From positions 186,001 through 250,000 of the forward strand of contig NZ_JAVIXR010000004.1 of NCBI RefSeq assembly GCF_031157525.1: 64,000 nucleotides of DNA, in the 5' to 3' direction. Below the pieces are notes generated by a model. It did not search any database, was not told the origin of the DNA, and was given only the letters and a program-made list of their open reading frames with translations. This DNA is from Marinobacter sediminicola (GTDB taxonomy: Bacteria; Pseudomonadota; Gammaproteobacteria; Pseudomonadales; Oleiphilaceae). Both the position numbers and the translations under genes were made by a program. Positions 52,093 through 61,466 of this stretch are shown one piece after another. Positions within the stretch are counted from its first letter, which is position 1. Every line of letters begins with the position of its first letter.

Positions 52093-52344
52093 ATGAATCA
52101 TGAAGCCGGGCACCAGCCACAATCCGATCCCCGTGAGGAAAAGTTCATTGTAGACAATGAGTTGTTAACGGAGGATCAATTGCTTGGCTTGGCAGAAGAG
52201 TACTGTACTCGCTACCATGGTCTAAACGATAACGAAAACCCCATGGCAGAACTGAGCCGCGTACAGGCTGCTATCAAGGAGGGTGATCTGGTGGTGTGGT
52301 TTGATCCGGTAGAGAACACTGCCGGGCTTGGCGTACCGGAATGA
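52093..52344 (+). CDS. YheU-like (UPF0270) small protein
   Basis: 83 residues. ATG 52093 is chosen for AGGAG (52083-52087) just upstream; the frame extends back without an RBS. LTEDQLLGLAEEYCTRYHG and GDLVVWFDPVENT resemble the C-terminal pattern of YheU/UPF0270 proteins, preceded by an extra 20-residue N-terminus. Function unknown. It sits between azlC (divergent) and uvrY. Confidence 0.7.
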   Translation: MNHEAGHQPQSDPREEKFIVDNELLTEDQLLGLAEEYCTRYHGLNDNENPMAELSRVQAAIKEGDLVVWFDPVENTAGLGVPE

Positions 52345-52442
52345 GCACTCAGCCTCAAAGAGTATTTCGGTTTGCACCTACCCGGGGGCGACCGTAACCG
52401 GTACAATCGCGCAGTTCTTTGAAGCGGTTTGCGAGGTGAAAT

Positions 52443-53102
52443 TTGATCAGGGTATTGGTTGTAGATGACCATGAGCTGGTTCGTTCCGGGATAACCCGGA
52501 TGCTCGCGGACGATCCCGATATAGATGTTATTGGCCAGTCCCCATCCGGAGAAGACGCCATCGACTTCGTGCGTAAAGAACGCCCGGATATCGTATTAAT
52601 GGACATTCGGATGCCAGGCATTGGAGGCTTGGAAGCTACCCGACGCATTCTGAGAATCGACGACACTATCCGAGTGATCGTGGTAACTGCCTGCGCAGAC
52701 GATCCCTATCCAGCCCGCGTAATGCAAAGCGGTGCCTCCGCCTACATCACCAAAGGTGCGGATATTCGGGAAATGGTTCGCGCTATTCGTATGGCTCATT
52801 CTGGTCAGCGCTATATCAGCCCCGAAATCGCCCAGAAAATGGCCCTGAAGCAATTAGGTGGCGACAAGGAAGAAGAGGGCGAACTATCGCTGTTTGATCG
52901 TCTGTCTGAGCGCGAGATGCAGATAGCCATGATGGTCGTGGACTGCCAGAAGGTGCAGGATATTTCAGACAAACTCTGCCTTAGCCCGAAAACCGTTAAC
53001 AGCTACCGTTATCGGATTTTTGAAAAGCTGGAGATCTCCAGCGACGTTGAGTTGGCCCTGATGGCAGTAAGGCTTGGGTTGCTCGATGCCCACAAGGTCT
53101 GA
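52443..53102 (+). CDS. uvrY: UvrY/GacA response regulator
   Basis: Output regulator of the BarA/GacS two-component pathway that normally drives Csr/Rsm small RNAs. 219 residues from TTG 52443 (GAGG upstream; the same rare start is used by GacA in Pseudomonas as I recall). Receiver (1-120) with Asp8/Asp9, phospho-Asp54 and a Lys in ITKGAD; LuxR-type HTH (about 150-215) with LSEREMQIAMMV and SPKTVNSYRYRIFEKL. It overlaps uvrC by 17 bases, the usual gene pair. Confidence 0.95.
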   Translation: MIRVLVVDDHELVRSGITRMLADDPDIDVIGQSPSGEDAIDFVRKERPDIVLMDIRMPGIGGLEATRRILRIDDTIRVIVVTACADDPYPARVMQSGASAYITKGADIREMVRAIRMAHSGQRYISPEIAQKMALKQLGGDKEEEGELSLFDRLSEREMQIAMMVVDCQKVQDISDKLCLSPKTVNSYRYRIFEKLEISSDVELALMAVRLGLLDAHKV

Positions 53103-54948
53103 CCCCTCCGGTGAGAACAGCGAAGGGTTTGATAGCAAGCACTTCCTGAAACAGCTAACCGAACGGCCCGGCGTCTATCGAATGTATGACGATGCCGGCG
53201 CTGTTCTGTATGTCGGCAAAGCCGGTAATCTGAAAAAGCGCGTTAGCAGCTATTTCAGAAAAACCGGCCTGGCGCCCAAAACGGAAGCCTTGGTCGCGAA
53301 GATCGCCTCCATAGAAGTCACTATTACCGGCAGCGAAACAGAGGCTCTGTTATTAGAGCAGAACCTTATCAAGTCTCTGCGCCCGCCTTACAACATCCTG
53401 CTGCGGGATGATAAGTCTTACCCTTATATCTATGTGTCTGCCCACAGTGATTACCCCTCGCTGACTTTTCGGCGCGGGCGCACAAAAAAGGGTGGTGGCA
53501 CCTGGTACGGGCCATTTCCCAGCTCCGGCGCGGTCAAGGAGAGCCTTAATGTATTACAAAAGGTTTTCCGTATAAGGTCATGTAGTGAAAGCTATTTTCA
53601 GAACAGATCGCGCCCCTGCCTTCAGTATCAGATCAACCGGTGTACGGCGCCGTGTGTGGGGTATATTTCGCCAGAGGACTATCTGCAGGACATCCGTCAT
53701 GCCACCATGTTTCTCGAAGGCAAGAACCCGGTCATTATTCGTGATTTGATGGACGCCATGGAATCGGCTGCCAAAGGCCTCGAGTTCGAAAAGGCTGCAG
53801 CCTACCGTGACCAGATCAATCATCTGCGCCATGTACAGGAACAGCAATCGGTGGATGGCGAAGGCGGAGACGCGGATGTGGTTGCCATTGCGCAGGATGC
53901 TGGCGTTGTGTGTGTTGTGGTCATTATCGTCCGTGGCGGCCGGGTTTTGGGTACCAAGGATTACTTTCCCCGCTATTCTCTCGAGCAGTCAGAAGGCGAG
54001 CTGTTAAGCGCATTCCTCGGCCAGTATTATTTCGGGGGCAACACGCGCCGGGAAATCCCCAAAGACGTGTTGGTTCCGGTGGAAGTTGATGGACAGGAAT
54101 TGCTGGCTCAAGCGCTTTCCGATGCAGCCAATCGGGAGACCCGCATTCGTGGTAATGTTCGCGGAGAGCGCCGGCGATGGCTGGAACTGGCAATGACCAA
54201 TGCCCGGCAAACACTGCTTACCCATATCGCCAGCAAGGAAACCGTTTACCGTCGTTTGCTGGCACTACGAGACATGCTGGAACTGGCGGAAACGCCGTCG
54301 CGAATGGAATGTTTTGATATCAGCCACAGCCACGGCGAACACACAGTCGCATCCTGTGTTGTTTTCGATGAGAATGGCCCCCTAAAAAGCGACTATCGGC
54401 TGTATAATATTGAAGGCGTGAAGGCAGGAGATGATTACGATGCCATGCGCCAGGTGTTGACCCGTCGGTATCGCCGCATGGTGGCAGGTGAGGGCAAGCG
54501 CCCGGATCTCGTGTTTATTGATGGTGGCAAGGGGCAGTTAGGCATTGCCCGGGAAGTATTTGATGAGCTTGGGGTTTCTGACATCCCCCTTATCGGTGTG
54601 GCCAAGGGCGTAACCCGGCGCGCAGGTATGGAGCAGTTGATCGATGCGATGACCGGTGATGTGTTCCGTGTACCTGCCGATTCTCCGGCGCTGCACCTGA
54701 TCCAGCACATACGGGATGAATCCCACCGTTTTGCGATTACCGGGCACCGTAAAGGGCGCGACAAGAAGCGCCGCCAGTCTACCCTGGAAGGTATTGAAGG
54801 AGTTGGCCCCAAAAGGCGCCGGGAGCTGATTCGGTATTTTGGTGGTATACAGGAACTACGCAAAGCCAGTGTTGATGAGATGACCAAGGTTCAGGGCATC
54901 AGCAAATCATTGGCTGAAAACATATACGCAGCATTGCATGACGAGTAA
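53086..54948 (+). CDS. uvrC: Excinuclease ABC subunit C
   Basis: Dual-incision nuclease of nucleotide excision repair. ATG 53086 inside uvrY gives 620 residues; TTG 53074 is another possible start. N-terminal GIY-YIG domain (GVYRMYDDAGAVLYVGKA), UVR motif (FEKAAAYRDQINHL), RNase H-like C-terminal nuclease (MECFDISHSHGEHTVASCVVF and FIDGGKGQL) and tandem helix-hairpin-helix at the end. Followed by pgsA. Confidence 0.96.
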   Translation: MPTRSDPSGENSEGFDSKHFLKQLTERPGVYRMYDDAGAVLYVGKAGNLKKRVSSYFRKTGLAPKTEALVAKIASIEVTITGSETEALLLEQNLIKSLRPPYNILLRDDKSYPYIYVSAHSDYPSLTFRRGRTKKGGGTWYGPFPSSGAVKESLNVLQKVFRIRSCSESYFQNRSRPCLQYQINRCTAPCVGYISPEDYLQDIRHATMFLEGKNPVIIRDLMDAMESAAKGLEFEKAAAYRDQINHLRHVQEQQSVDGEGGDADVVAIAQDAGVVCVVVIIVRGGRVLGTKDYFPRYSLEQSEGELLSAFLGQYYFGGNTRREIPKDVLVPVEVDGQELLAQALSDAANRETRIRGNVRGERRRWLELAMTNARQTLLTHIASKETVYRRLLALRDMLELAETPSRMECFDISHSHGEHTVASCVVFDENGPLKSDYRLYNIEGVKAGDDYDAMRQVLTRRYRRMVAGEGKRPDLVFIDGGKGQLGIAREVFDELGVSDIPLIGVAKGVTRRAGMEQLIDAMTGDVFRVPADSPALHLIQHIRDESHRFAITGHRKGRDKKRRQSTLEGIEGVGPKRRRELIRYFGGIQELRKASVDEMTKVQGISKSLAENIYAALHDE

Positions 54949-54955
54949 TAACCGT

Positions 54956-55507
54956 ATGAATTTACCGAACCTGCTCACACTCTCCCGCATCATCATGATT
55001 CCGGTCTTTGTGGCGGTGTTTTATCTTCCCATGCATTGGAGCTATATGGTCAGTGCAGCAATTTTTGCGCTGGCTGCGGCAACGGACTGGTTGGATGGTT
55101 ATCTTGCCCGCAAGCTTAACCAGAGCACGCCGTTCGGCGCGTTTCTCGACCCGGTTGCTGATAAATTGATGGTAGCAGTGGCATTGGCGATGTTGATTCA
55201 GGAATACTCGGCAATTTTGCTGACCATTCCAGCCACGGTGATTATTTGCCGTGAAATTGTGATTTCCGCCTTGCGGGAATGGATGGCTGAAATCGGCAGC
55301 CGGGCAAGTGTTGCTGTGTCTTATATCGGCAAGATTAAAACCACTGCGCAGATGGCGTCGATTGTTGGCTTGCTGGCATTCCCCCCTGGCCAGCTGCTCT
55401 CAGATATTGCCGTGGGGCTGTTGTATATCGCCGCCATATTAACCCTCTGGTCTATGGGGCTGTATATCAAAGCTGCGTGGCCAGATCTGTTCCCTGAGAA
55501 CGACTAG
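54956..55507 (+). CDS. pgsA: CDP-diacylglycerol-glycerol-3-phosphate 3-phosphatidyltransferase
   Basis: Makes phosphatidylglycerol phosphate at the inner membrane. ATG 54956 is chosen because MNLPNLLTLSR fits PgsA N-termini; ATG 54938 inside uvrC is the alternative. 183 residues, several helices. The CDP-alcohol motif is complete: DWLDGYLARKL...FGAFLDPVADK. Its stop overlaps the stop of the convergent lipoprotein gene in a shared CTAG. Confidence 0.95.
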   Translation: MNLPNLLTLSRIIMIPVFVAVFYLPMHWSYMVSAAIFALAAATDWLDGYLARKLNQSTPFGAFLDPVADKLMVAVALAMLIQEYSAILLTIPATVIICREIVISALREWMAEIGSRASVAVSYIGKIKTTAQMASIVGLLAFPPGQLLSDIAVGLLYIAAILTLWSMGLYIKAAWPDLFPEND

Positions 55508-56130
55508 CTCGGGTTGGCGTTGCAGTTTGTTGCCCAGGCAATTAGCTCATTTGCAAGCTGCTCTCCCGCGTTACCAAAGGCTAGTACCACTGCCTCAATG
55601 CTCGTGTCTTCAGCCGGTGTAGATACAGTGAAGCTGTTTGAGCACAGAATTGCCTGTGACCGGTTATCAACCAACTGCCCATATACCGATAGGGTTACCC
55701 GAGCGCTGTCACCCTGATTGATCGCATGGAAGGCGTTGATTTCTGTTGAGAGGCTTAAATCTGCACTGCCTGGAGCAGGGTCCATGACCACATGCTGAAA
55801 GCTTGCGCTGGCCCTGAATGCACCTGCCAGCATGTCCCTCACTAAGATCGGTACCGTATCTCGCCATCGCACTCCCCCATACACCCTGAACTCCCACGGA
55901 AGAGGTTTTGCCAGAATCCGCGAGCTGTTGTATGGGTCGGATGCCATCGGGGTATCAATTCGCAGGCTTTCAGACCTGCTGGCGGTGTTGCCGTTGAGTG
56001 TATGAGGGGTGGGAAAGACCATAACCCTCGGCGCTTCTGGTACAGGAAATACCGTACAAGCGGCCATTGAGCCTGAAATCGCCAACGCGATACCCGCAGC
56101 CTTAAACTTCTGTATAACTGAACGGCTCAC
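55504..56130 (-). CDS. ABC-type transport auxiliary lipoprotein
   Basis: 208 residues; lipobox MAAC (Cys25). Matches the periplasmic lipoprotein that accompanies MCE/Mla-type transporters (the PqiC/auxiliary family): RVMVFPTPHTLNG, ILAKPLPWEFRVYGGVRWRD. Probably sits on the outer membrane and links to the MCE protein. GTG start overlaps the upstream gene's stop (GTGA), so the four genes form one operon. Confidence 0.82.
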   Translation of the reverse strand: MSRSVIQKFKAAGIALAISGSMAACTVFPVPEAPRVMVFPTPHTLNGNTASRSESLRIDTPMASDPYNSSRILAKPLPWEFRVYGGVRWRDTVPILVRDMLAGAFRASASFQHVVMDPAPGSADLSLSTEINAFHAINQGDSARVTLSVYGQLVDNRSQAILCSNSFTVSTPAEDTSIEAVVLAFGNAGEQLANELIAWATNCNANPS

Positions 56131-57065
56131 CGGGACACCTCCTTGATTGTTGGGGCACCTAAGAGAGTACCCCTGGGGTCTTCTTCCAGACGGCGGGTAA
56201 ATTGGTTCAGGTTTCTCAAGGTGCCACGAAGTTCTCTAAGTGCAGGCGCTAGTTCGCCCATTCCCTGGAGCCCTGAATCCAGAGCGCCTTCGTTCTTTTT
56301 GGTTAAATCGTCGATACGCACAACCGCTTCCTGAACTCGGGTCATGGCTGAGTTCATACTGGTTAGCACCGATTTTGCTTCATTCTGCAACAGAGCGTTG
56401 GCGTTATCCGACACCCTGGACACCTTCAGTGCGGCTTCAGCAGCACGCTGACTTGCATCATCCATCCGTGCTAGCAGGGCCACCAACTGTTCACGGCTGC
56501 CTAACAAGGATTCACTGGCTTCGCGGGTGTTGCGGAAAATCGCTGTCAGGTTCTCGGTGTTTTCGTTCGAAAGCAGCGTGTTTGCGCTGGTAAGCAGTTG
56601 TTCCGCCTTGGTCAGTATTGCTTCACCATTGGTCAGTAAGCTTTTAAACGCTGAAGGTTCGGCGGTAATCTGCGCCGGATTGGTTCGGGTGCCAATCAGC
56701 ACCGGGCTATCTTTGCTGCCCCCGCTGAACTGCACGCTCATACTGCCCGCAATGTTGGCCAGCACCAAACCCGCGCGGGTATTTTCCCGTACAGGAACTG
56801 TCTGTTCGACGCGAACCAGAACCCGCACATGGCCAGGGTTGTCCAGATCCAGTTTTAGCTCCAGTACATCGCCCACGGCAACGCCACTATAAAGAACCGG
56901 GTTACCCTTGGAGAGACCACCCACCGCTTGATCGAATACAATTTCGTAGTACGACCACTCGCGATCTGCAGAGGATTTTGCCAGCCACAATGCGAACAAC
57001 AATGCCGCGACCACCGCGGTGAGCGTAAATAGCCCGATTATCAGATGGTGTGCTTTTGGTTCCAT
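56127..57065 (-). CDS. MCE/MlaD-family lipid-transport substrate-binding protein
   Basis: 312 residues: an N-terminal membrane anchor (about 9-28), one MCE domain (about 38-115; YEIVFDQAVGGLSKGNPVLYSG, GDVLELKLD), then a long helical region (about 150-300) with repeated N-x-A and R-x-L heptads. A longer helical tail than MlaD, as in tube-forming MCE proteins. Overlaps the lipoprotein gene by 4 bases. Confidence 0.88.
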   Translation of the reverse strand: MEPKAHHLIIGLFTLTAVVAALLFALWLAKSSADREWSYYEIVFDQAVGGLSKGNPVLYSGVAVGDVLELKLDLDNPGHVRVLVRVEQTVPVRENTRAGLVLANIAGSMSVQFSGGSKDSPVLIGTRTNPAQITAEPSAFKSLLTNGEAILTKAEQLLTSANTLLSNENTENLTAIFRNTREASESLLGSREQLVALLARMDDASQRAAEAALKVSRVSDNANALLQNEAKSVLTSMNSAMTRVQEAVVRIDDLTKKNEGALDSGLQGMGELAPALRELRGTLRNLNQFTRRLEEDPRGTLLGAPTIKEVSR

Positions 57066-57071
57066 AGCCTC

Positions 57072-57899
57072 TTACTCCGGTAACCGGCTCGTATCTAGAG
57101 CACGAAATGCGTAACTGGCGGCCCGCCCGCGGGGGCCCTGAAAATAGTCCTGAATCCATGCATCGTCTGTAGCGGCAACGTTTTCGATGGTGTCTGCCAC
57201 CAGAACCTTCTTTTGTGACAGCACCGCCACTCGATCGCAGGTTGTATACAGCGTATCCAGATCGTGGGTGACCAAAAACACAGTCAGCCCTAACGCATCC
57301 CGGAGGGTAACGATCAGCTTATCAAACGCGGCCGCGCCAATAGGGTCGAGCCCTGCAGTTGGTTCATCCAGGAACAAAACTTCCGGATCCATCGCCAGCG
57401 CCCGAGCCAAGGCAGCGCGCTTGACCATGCCTCCAGAGAGTTCCGATGGGTACTTAAGGGCAGAATTCGCCGGAAGGCCCGTTAAGGCGAGCTTCATGCG
57501 GGCAAGCTCTTCTGCATCCGGGCGGGACAGGTCGCAGTGCTCAATCAATGGCAAGGAAATATTCTGAAGGAGATTCAACGAGGTGAACAGCGCGCCTCTT
57601 TGGAACAAAACGCCAAACCGTTGCTCGGTTTTCGAACGTTCTACTGCGCTGAGCTCACCGAGATCTTTCCCAAAAACCCGTATACGGCCAGCCGAAGGCT
57701 TAAGTAAACCTACGATGCTTCTCAGGAGTACCGATTTACCCGTTCCTGAGCCGCCTACAACGCCCAGAATTTCGCCTTTGACGAGATCCAGATCCAGGTT
57801 TTTGTGGACAACATGGCTGCCAAACCGGTTATCAAGCCCTCGCACTTCAATAACCGGCGCAGGGCGACTTTTGGTTTCGTGAATGATTGGCTCTGCCAT
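57072..57899 (-). CDS. ABC transporter ATP-binding protein (MlaF-like)
   Basis: 275 residues. Walker A GGSGTGKS (about 49-56), Q-loop in FGVLFQRGALF, signature LSGGMVKRAALA, Walker B VLFLDEPTAGLD, and switch His in VTHD. The LFQRGALF segment after the Q-loop is characteristic of Mla-type ATPases. 4 bases from the permease gene and 6 before the MCE gene. Confidence 0.9.
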   Translation of the reverse strand: MAEPIIHETKSRPAPVIEVRGLDNRFGSHVVHKNLDLDLVKGEILGVVGGSGTGKSVLLRSIVGLLKPSAGRIRVFGKDLGELSAVERSKTEQRFGVLFQRGALFTSLNLLQNISLPLIEHCDLSRPDAEELARMKLALTGLPANSALKYPSELSGGMVKRAALARALAMDPEVLFLDEPTAGLDPIGAAAFDKLIVTLRDALGLTVFLVTHDLDTLYTTCDRVAVLSQKKVLVADTIENVAATDDAWIQDYFQGPRGRAASYAFRALDTSRLPE

Positions 57900-57902
57900 G
57901 GT

Positions 57903-59084
57903 TTACCAGCCCATTTCCATGAAGAAGAGTGCAGCTACCGCATCGAGAAGAATAACCATAAAAATCGACTGCACCACGGCGGAGGTGGTGTGAATACCAA
58001 CGGATTGAGCGCTGCCGCCAACCTTGAACCCTTCCAGGCAGCCAATGGCCGCGATCAAAAAAGCAAAAATTGGCGCTTTCGACATGCCTACAAGGAAGTG
58101 CTTGAGTGCAATGTCACGTTCTACAATCGCCATGAATTGAGTGGGAGAAATATCGAGAGCAAGCGCGCAGACCATGCCACCGCCGACCAAGCCGGCGATA
58201 ACGCCCACAAACGTCAGAATAGGCAGGCTGACCATCATGGCCAGAATTCGTGGAATAACGAGTAATTCAACCGGATCCAGCCCCAAGGTGCGGATAGCAT
58301 CCAACTCTTCGTTTACCTTCATGGCGCCTATTTGGGCAGTGAAGGCGCTGGCTGTTCGGCCTGCAAGCAAAATGGCCGCAAGTAAAACGCCAAACTCGCG
58401 GAAAAATGAGAAGGCGACGAGATTGACGGTGTAGATTGTAGCGCCAAAATCTTTGAGAACCGTGGCGCCCAGGAAGGCGACTACGGCGCCAACCAGAAAC
58501 GTAAGCAGAGCAACAATTGGAAGTGCGTTGAGCCCGGTATTCTGAATCGCCGCGACGAACGGTGTGACACGCCAGCGACTGGGTCGCGGCAGAATAACCA
58601 CCAGCGTTGCGATAATCTGCCCAACAAATCCGGACAACAAGTAAGCCAGGTGCCAAACGGCCGCAACTCTCTTGCCAGTCTCGGTGAGAAACTCAACAAC
58701 CGGCGTAAGACCTTCAGGCTCAGGGGGTGGCTCTTCTCGCATTGCATCTGCCACTGCATACAGAAGTGCACGTTGCTCCCGGGGCAGGGTTGTCGGGGTG
58801 TGGTCATCCCGTTTTGTCAGCGCAATGAGAGTGTTCGGCCCCAGCAGGGTGGCCAGAAGCGATGCACCGGCTGTATCAACTTGCCCCAGACCTTTCAGGT
58901 CGATTCGTTCTGCGGCCCACTGTTGGCCTGAACTGGCCTCAATATGCTTCTTGAGTGCTTTATAGTCAGCCAGAGTCCAATCGCCCTGAACAAGCAGGTA
59001 GCCATTCTCACTCGCCAGAGATCCTGGCCGACCGTGATGCGATGAGGGCTTTTCATGTTCCGGGGAACTGGCACTGTTGGGCAC
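57903..59084 (-). CDS. MlaE-type permease with fused N-terminal STAS domain
   Basis: 393 residues, GTG start (CCCGTGCCC context). Residues about 27-100 form a STAS/MlaB-like domain (DLKGLGQVDTAGASLLATL). About 135-393 is the MlaE/YrbE permease, five to six helices (LLAAILLAGRTASAFTAQIGAM, ELDAIRTLGLDPVELL). In the standard Mla system the STAS protein is separate (MlaB); here it is part of the permease. Start of the four-gene operon. Confidence 0.9.
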   Translation of the reverse strand: MPNSASSPEHEKPSSHHGRPGSLASENGYLLVQGDWTLADYKALKKHIEASSGQQWAAERIDLKGLGQVDTAGASLLATLLGPNTLIALTKRDDHTPTTLPREQRALLYAVADAMREEPPPEPEGLTPVVEFLTETGKRVAAVWHLAYLLSGFVGQIIATLVVILPRPSRWRVTPFVAAIQNTGLNALPIVALLTFLVGAVVAFLGATVLKDFGATIYTVNLVAFSFFREFGVLLAAILLAGRTASAFTAQIGAMKVNEELDAIRTLGLDPVELLVIPRILAMMVSLPILTFVGVIAGLVGGGMVCALALDISPTQFMAIVERDIALKHFLVGMSKAPIFAFLIAAIGCLEGFKVGGSAQSVGIHTTSAVVQSIFMVILLDAVAALFFMEMGW

Positions 59085-59125
59085 GGGTGTCAGAATTCCA
59101 AAGGTTGGTTTATTAGCTTACTAGC

Positions 59126-59740
59126 TTAGAGTCTGTGAACGCTATCTGCCAGTAGCTTACGGTCTTCCTTATCATGGCTGGCCAGCACAATGAGTGTACC
59201 CCGAGCTTTCTCTTCTAGCAGCAATTGTCGAAGAAGATGCCGCGCATCGCTGTCCAACCCCGTAAGTGGTTCATCAAGAAGCAGTATCGGCTTTTGGCGC
59301 AGCAACGCCCGTAATAAGGCTACACGCTGCCGCTGGCCTCCAGAAAGGTCTCCGGGTAAGCGCTTGCCAAAACCTTCAAGACCAACGCTGTCCAGTCCCT
59401 GTTCGATAGCCTGCTGATCCTCGGATGTGAGTTTTAGCCCCGGGTGGATGCCAAGGCCAATATTCGTCTCAACATTGAGGTGTTCAAACAGGTTGTGCTC
59501 CTGGAACACGCTAGTGATTGGTCGTTGCCAGGGTGCGCGTTGGCGCAGGCTTTCGTCCTGCCAAAGGATGTCGCCGGATTGTGGTTCAAGAAAACCTGCC
59601 AGCAGGTTCATCAGTGTGGACTTGCCCGATCCGCTGGCGCCGTGAATCGCAATGCACTGCCCTGGCTCCACGGTGAAATGAAAATTCCATGGAGATTCCT
59701 GATCCGGGTATGCAAATACCAGATTTCTTACTTCAAGCAT
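59126..59740 (-). CDS. thiQ: Thiamine ABC transporter, ATP-binding subunit
   Basis: 204 residues from ATG 59740, which overlaps the thiP stop by 8 bases; the longer open frame is a readthrough of thiP. Walker A GASGSGKST, signature DLSGGQRQR, Walker B ILLLDEPLTGLD and switch His in LASHD. ThiQ length is normal. Third gene of thiBPQ under TPP control. Confidence 0.93.
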   Translation of the reverse strand: MLEVRNLVFAYPDQESPWNFHFTVEPGQCIAIHGASGSGKSTLMNLLAGFLEPQSGDILWQDESLRQRAPWQRPITSVFQEHNLFEHLNVETNIGLGIHPGLKLTSEDQQAIEQGLDSVGLEGFGKRLPGDLSGGQRQRVALLRALLRQKPILLLDEPLTGLDSDARHLLRQLLLEEKARGTLIVLASHDKEDRKLLADSVHRL

Positions 59741-61457
59741 GTTCAGGCTCCGGAACACGTCTGGGTGATGTAGTCGCCAAACCGGTTTTGTGTAACGGTG
59801 ATCCCAACCTGTTAAAAACGCTAAACAGCACGAGCAAAAGCAACACAAGCCAGAGCCCGGTGGCGGCTGCGGCATCCATTCTGTAACTGCCAAGCTGCTG
59901 ATACAGCAACACTGGCAGGGTAGGTTGGCCCGGGGTGCCGAACAGCGCAATAACCCCGAAGTCGCCCAGCGATAAGCCTGTGCCGTAGGCCATGGCTAAA
60001 GCCAATGGCTTGCGCATTCTTGGCCAGTGCAGCCATCGCCAGCGATACCAGCCCAGCACGCCAAGCTGATCTGCTTGCTGGCGGCTGGCGGAGTCGAGGC
60101 TCCCCAGTGGGCCTTTGAGCATCTGCAATACAAAGGGCAGAGCCATCATCGCGTTGATTAGCGTAACCAGCACCAACCCTTCACTTGAGCTGCCAAGGCT
60201 AGGGCGGAAAAGTAGAAACAGGCCTGTGCCGAGAACCAGCGGTGGAATAATTAGGGGTAAATACGCAGCTACATCAGTTAATCGGGTGATAGCGGGTCTC
60301 TTCGACGTTGTTCCGGAAGCCAGAATCAGCAGGGCTGCGCATACAGACATCAACCCGGCGGGCAGGGCGATTGCCAGGCTTCTCACTGTGGCGTCAAGTA
60401 AGGCTGGATTGACCGAGAAGCTGCCTTGCGGGAAGAAAGCACTGCCCATGCCGGGTAGCCCTCTAGTCAAAATGGCCAAAAGCGGCATTACCAGAAAGAG
60501 CACAAACAATCCGAGGACGGTGCCATCTGCCAAGCGCGCTTGGAGGGAGCTGCCTGCTTTGGTTCGGTGCGACGCAACGCGCCTGTCTGGCAGTAGAGAA
60601 GCCGTAAGCCCGCGGCGGGCTGCCAGCCACCAGAGGAACCCGCAAATAATAAGTTGAACCATGGCAAGAAGTGCTGCCTGGCCGGAATCGAATTCGAATC
60701 GCAAAGACTGATAGATGGCAACTTCAATGGTGGTTGCCGCTGGGCCGCCGCCCAAGGTCATCACTATGGCAAAGCTGGTAAAGCACAATGTGAATACCAA
60801 CGCCGCAACACCAGGCAAGACAGGCTTGATGGCAGGCCACTCCACCGCTCGCCAATACCACCAACGGCCAAGCCCGAGCTGGGCGGCAACCCTGAGTTGT
60901 GATGGCGGCGCGCCTTCAATGGCCTGCAACAGAATCCGTGCGGCCAACGGCGCGTTGAAAAACACATGGGCCAGCACAATGCCGTTGATGCCGTAGAGGT
61001 TCCAGGAAACGCCAAGCCAGTCGCTGGAAAAGCCAGTGAGCCAACCCTGGCGCCCGTACACGCTAACTAATCCAGACACCGCAACAATCGAAGGGAGCAC
61101 CAGGCTCAGCTCCATCAACCGAAGCAGAACAGCACGCCCCGGAAACGCAGGTTGTCTGGCGAGGATTCTGGCAATCGGAATAGCCACAAGAAGACTGAGT
61201 AAAACAGAAAGAAACGCCTGCCAAATCGTAAAGGTAACCACGGTTCGCAAATAGCGGCTTTGCCAGAGTTGGCTGATATCCGGTAGTGAAGCCTCCCAGA
61301 TAAGCGCGCCCAGCCCCGCCACCGAAAGCAGCACCAGCGCACTGGCGATCGTAAGCCCGGGCCAGAGCTGCCAGCCGGGGCGACTGAAAGGTGCGGGCCG
61401 CCCGGGTGTCGAGGGCATAGGTAACCCGTGTTGCTGGCGCTTAGCGAGGTTGTTCAT
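59733..61457 (-). CDS. thiP: Thiamine ABC transporter, permease
   Basis: 574 residues, about twelve transmembrane helices in two repeats of the binding-protein-dependent permease fold. Each repeat has an EAA-type loop (EGAPPSQLRVAAQLGLGRWWYW in the first and ADQLGVLGWYRWRW in the second). 9 bases after thiB, 8-base overlap with thiQ. Confidence 0.93.
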   Translation of the reverse strand: MNNLAKRQQHGLPMPSTPGRPAPFSRPGWQLWPGLTIASALVLLSVAGLGALIWEASLPDISQLWQSRYLRTVVTFTIWQAFLSVLLSLLVAIPIARILARQPAFPGRAVLLRLMELSLVLPSIVAVSGLVSVYGRQGWLTGFSSDWLGVSWNLYGINGIVLAHVFFNAPLAARILLQAIEGAPPSQLRVAAQLGLGRWWYWRAVEWPAIKPVLPGVAALVFTLCFTSFAIVMTLGGGPAATTIEVAIYQSLRFEFDSGQAALLAMVQLIICGFLWWLAARRGLTASLLPDRRVASHRTKAGSSLQARLADGTVLGLFVLFLVMPLLAILTRGLPGMGSAFFPQGSFSVNPALLDATVRSLAIALPAGLMSVCAALLILASGTTSKRPAITRLTDVAAYLPLIIPPLVLGTGLFLLFRPSLGSSSEGLVLVTLINAMMALPFVLQMLKGPLGSLDSASRQQADQLGVLGWYRWRWLHWPRMRKPLALAMAYGTGLSLGDFGVIALFGTPGQPTLPVLLYQQLGSYRMDAAAATGLWLVLLLLVLFSVFNRLGSPLHKTGLATTSPRRVPEPEHA

Positions 61458-61466
61458 GGTCTGTGA

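Noticed and set aside
59741..59950. 70-codon upstream extension of thiQ
   Set aside because: It is the out-of-frame reading of the 3' end of thiP, Cys-rich and unlike ABC ATPase N-termini. ATG 59740 fits the family.
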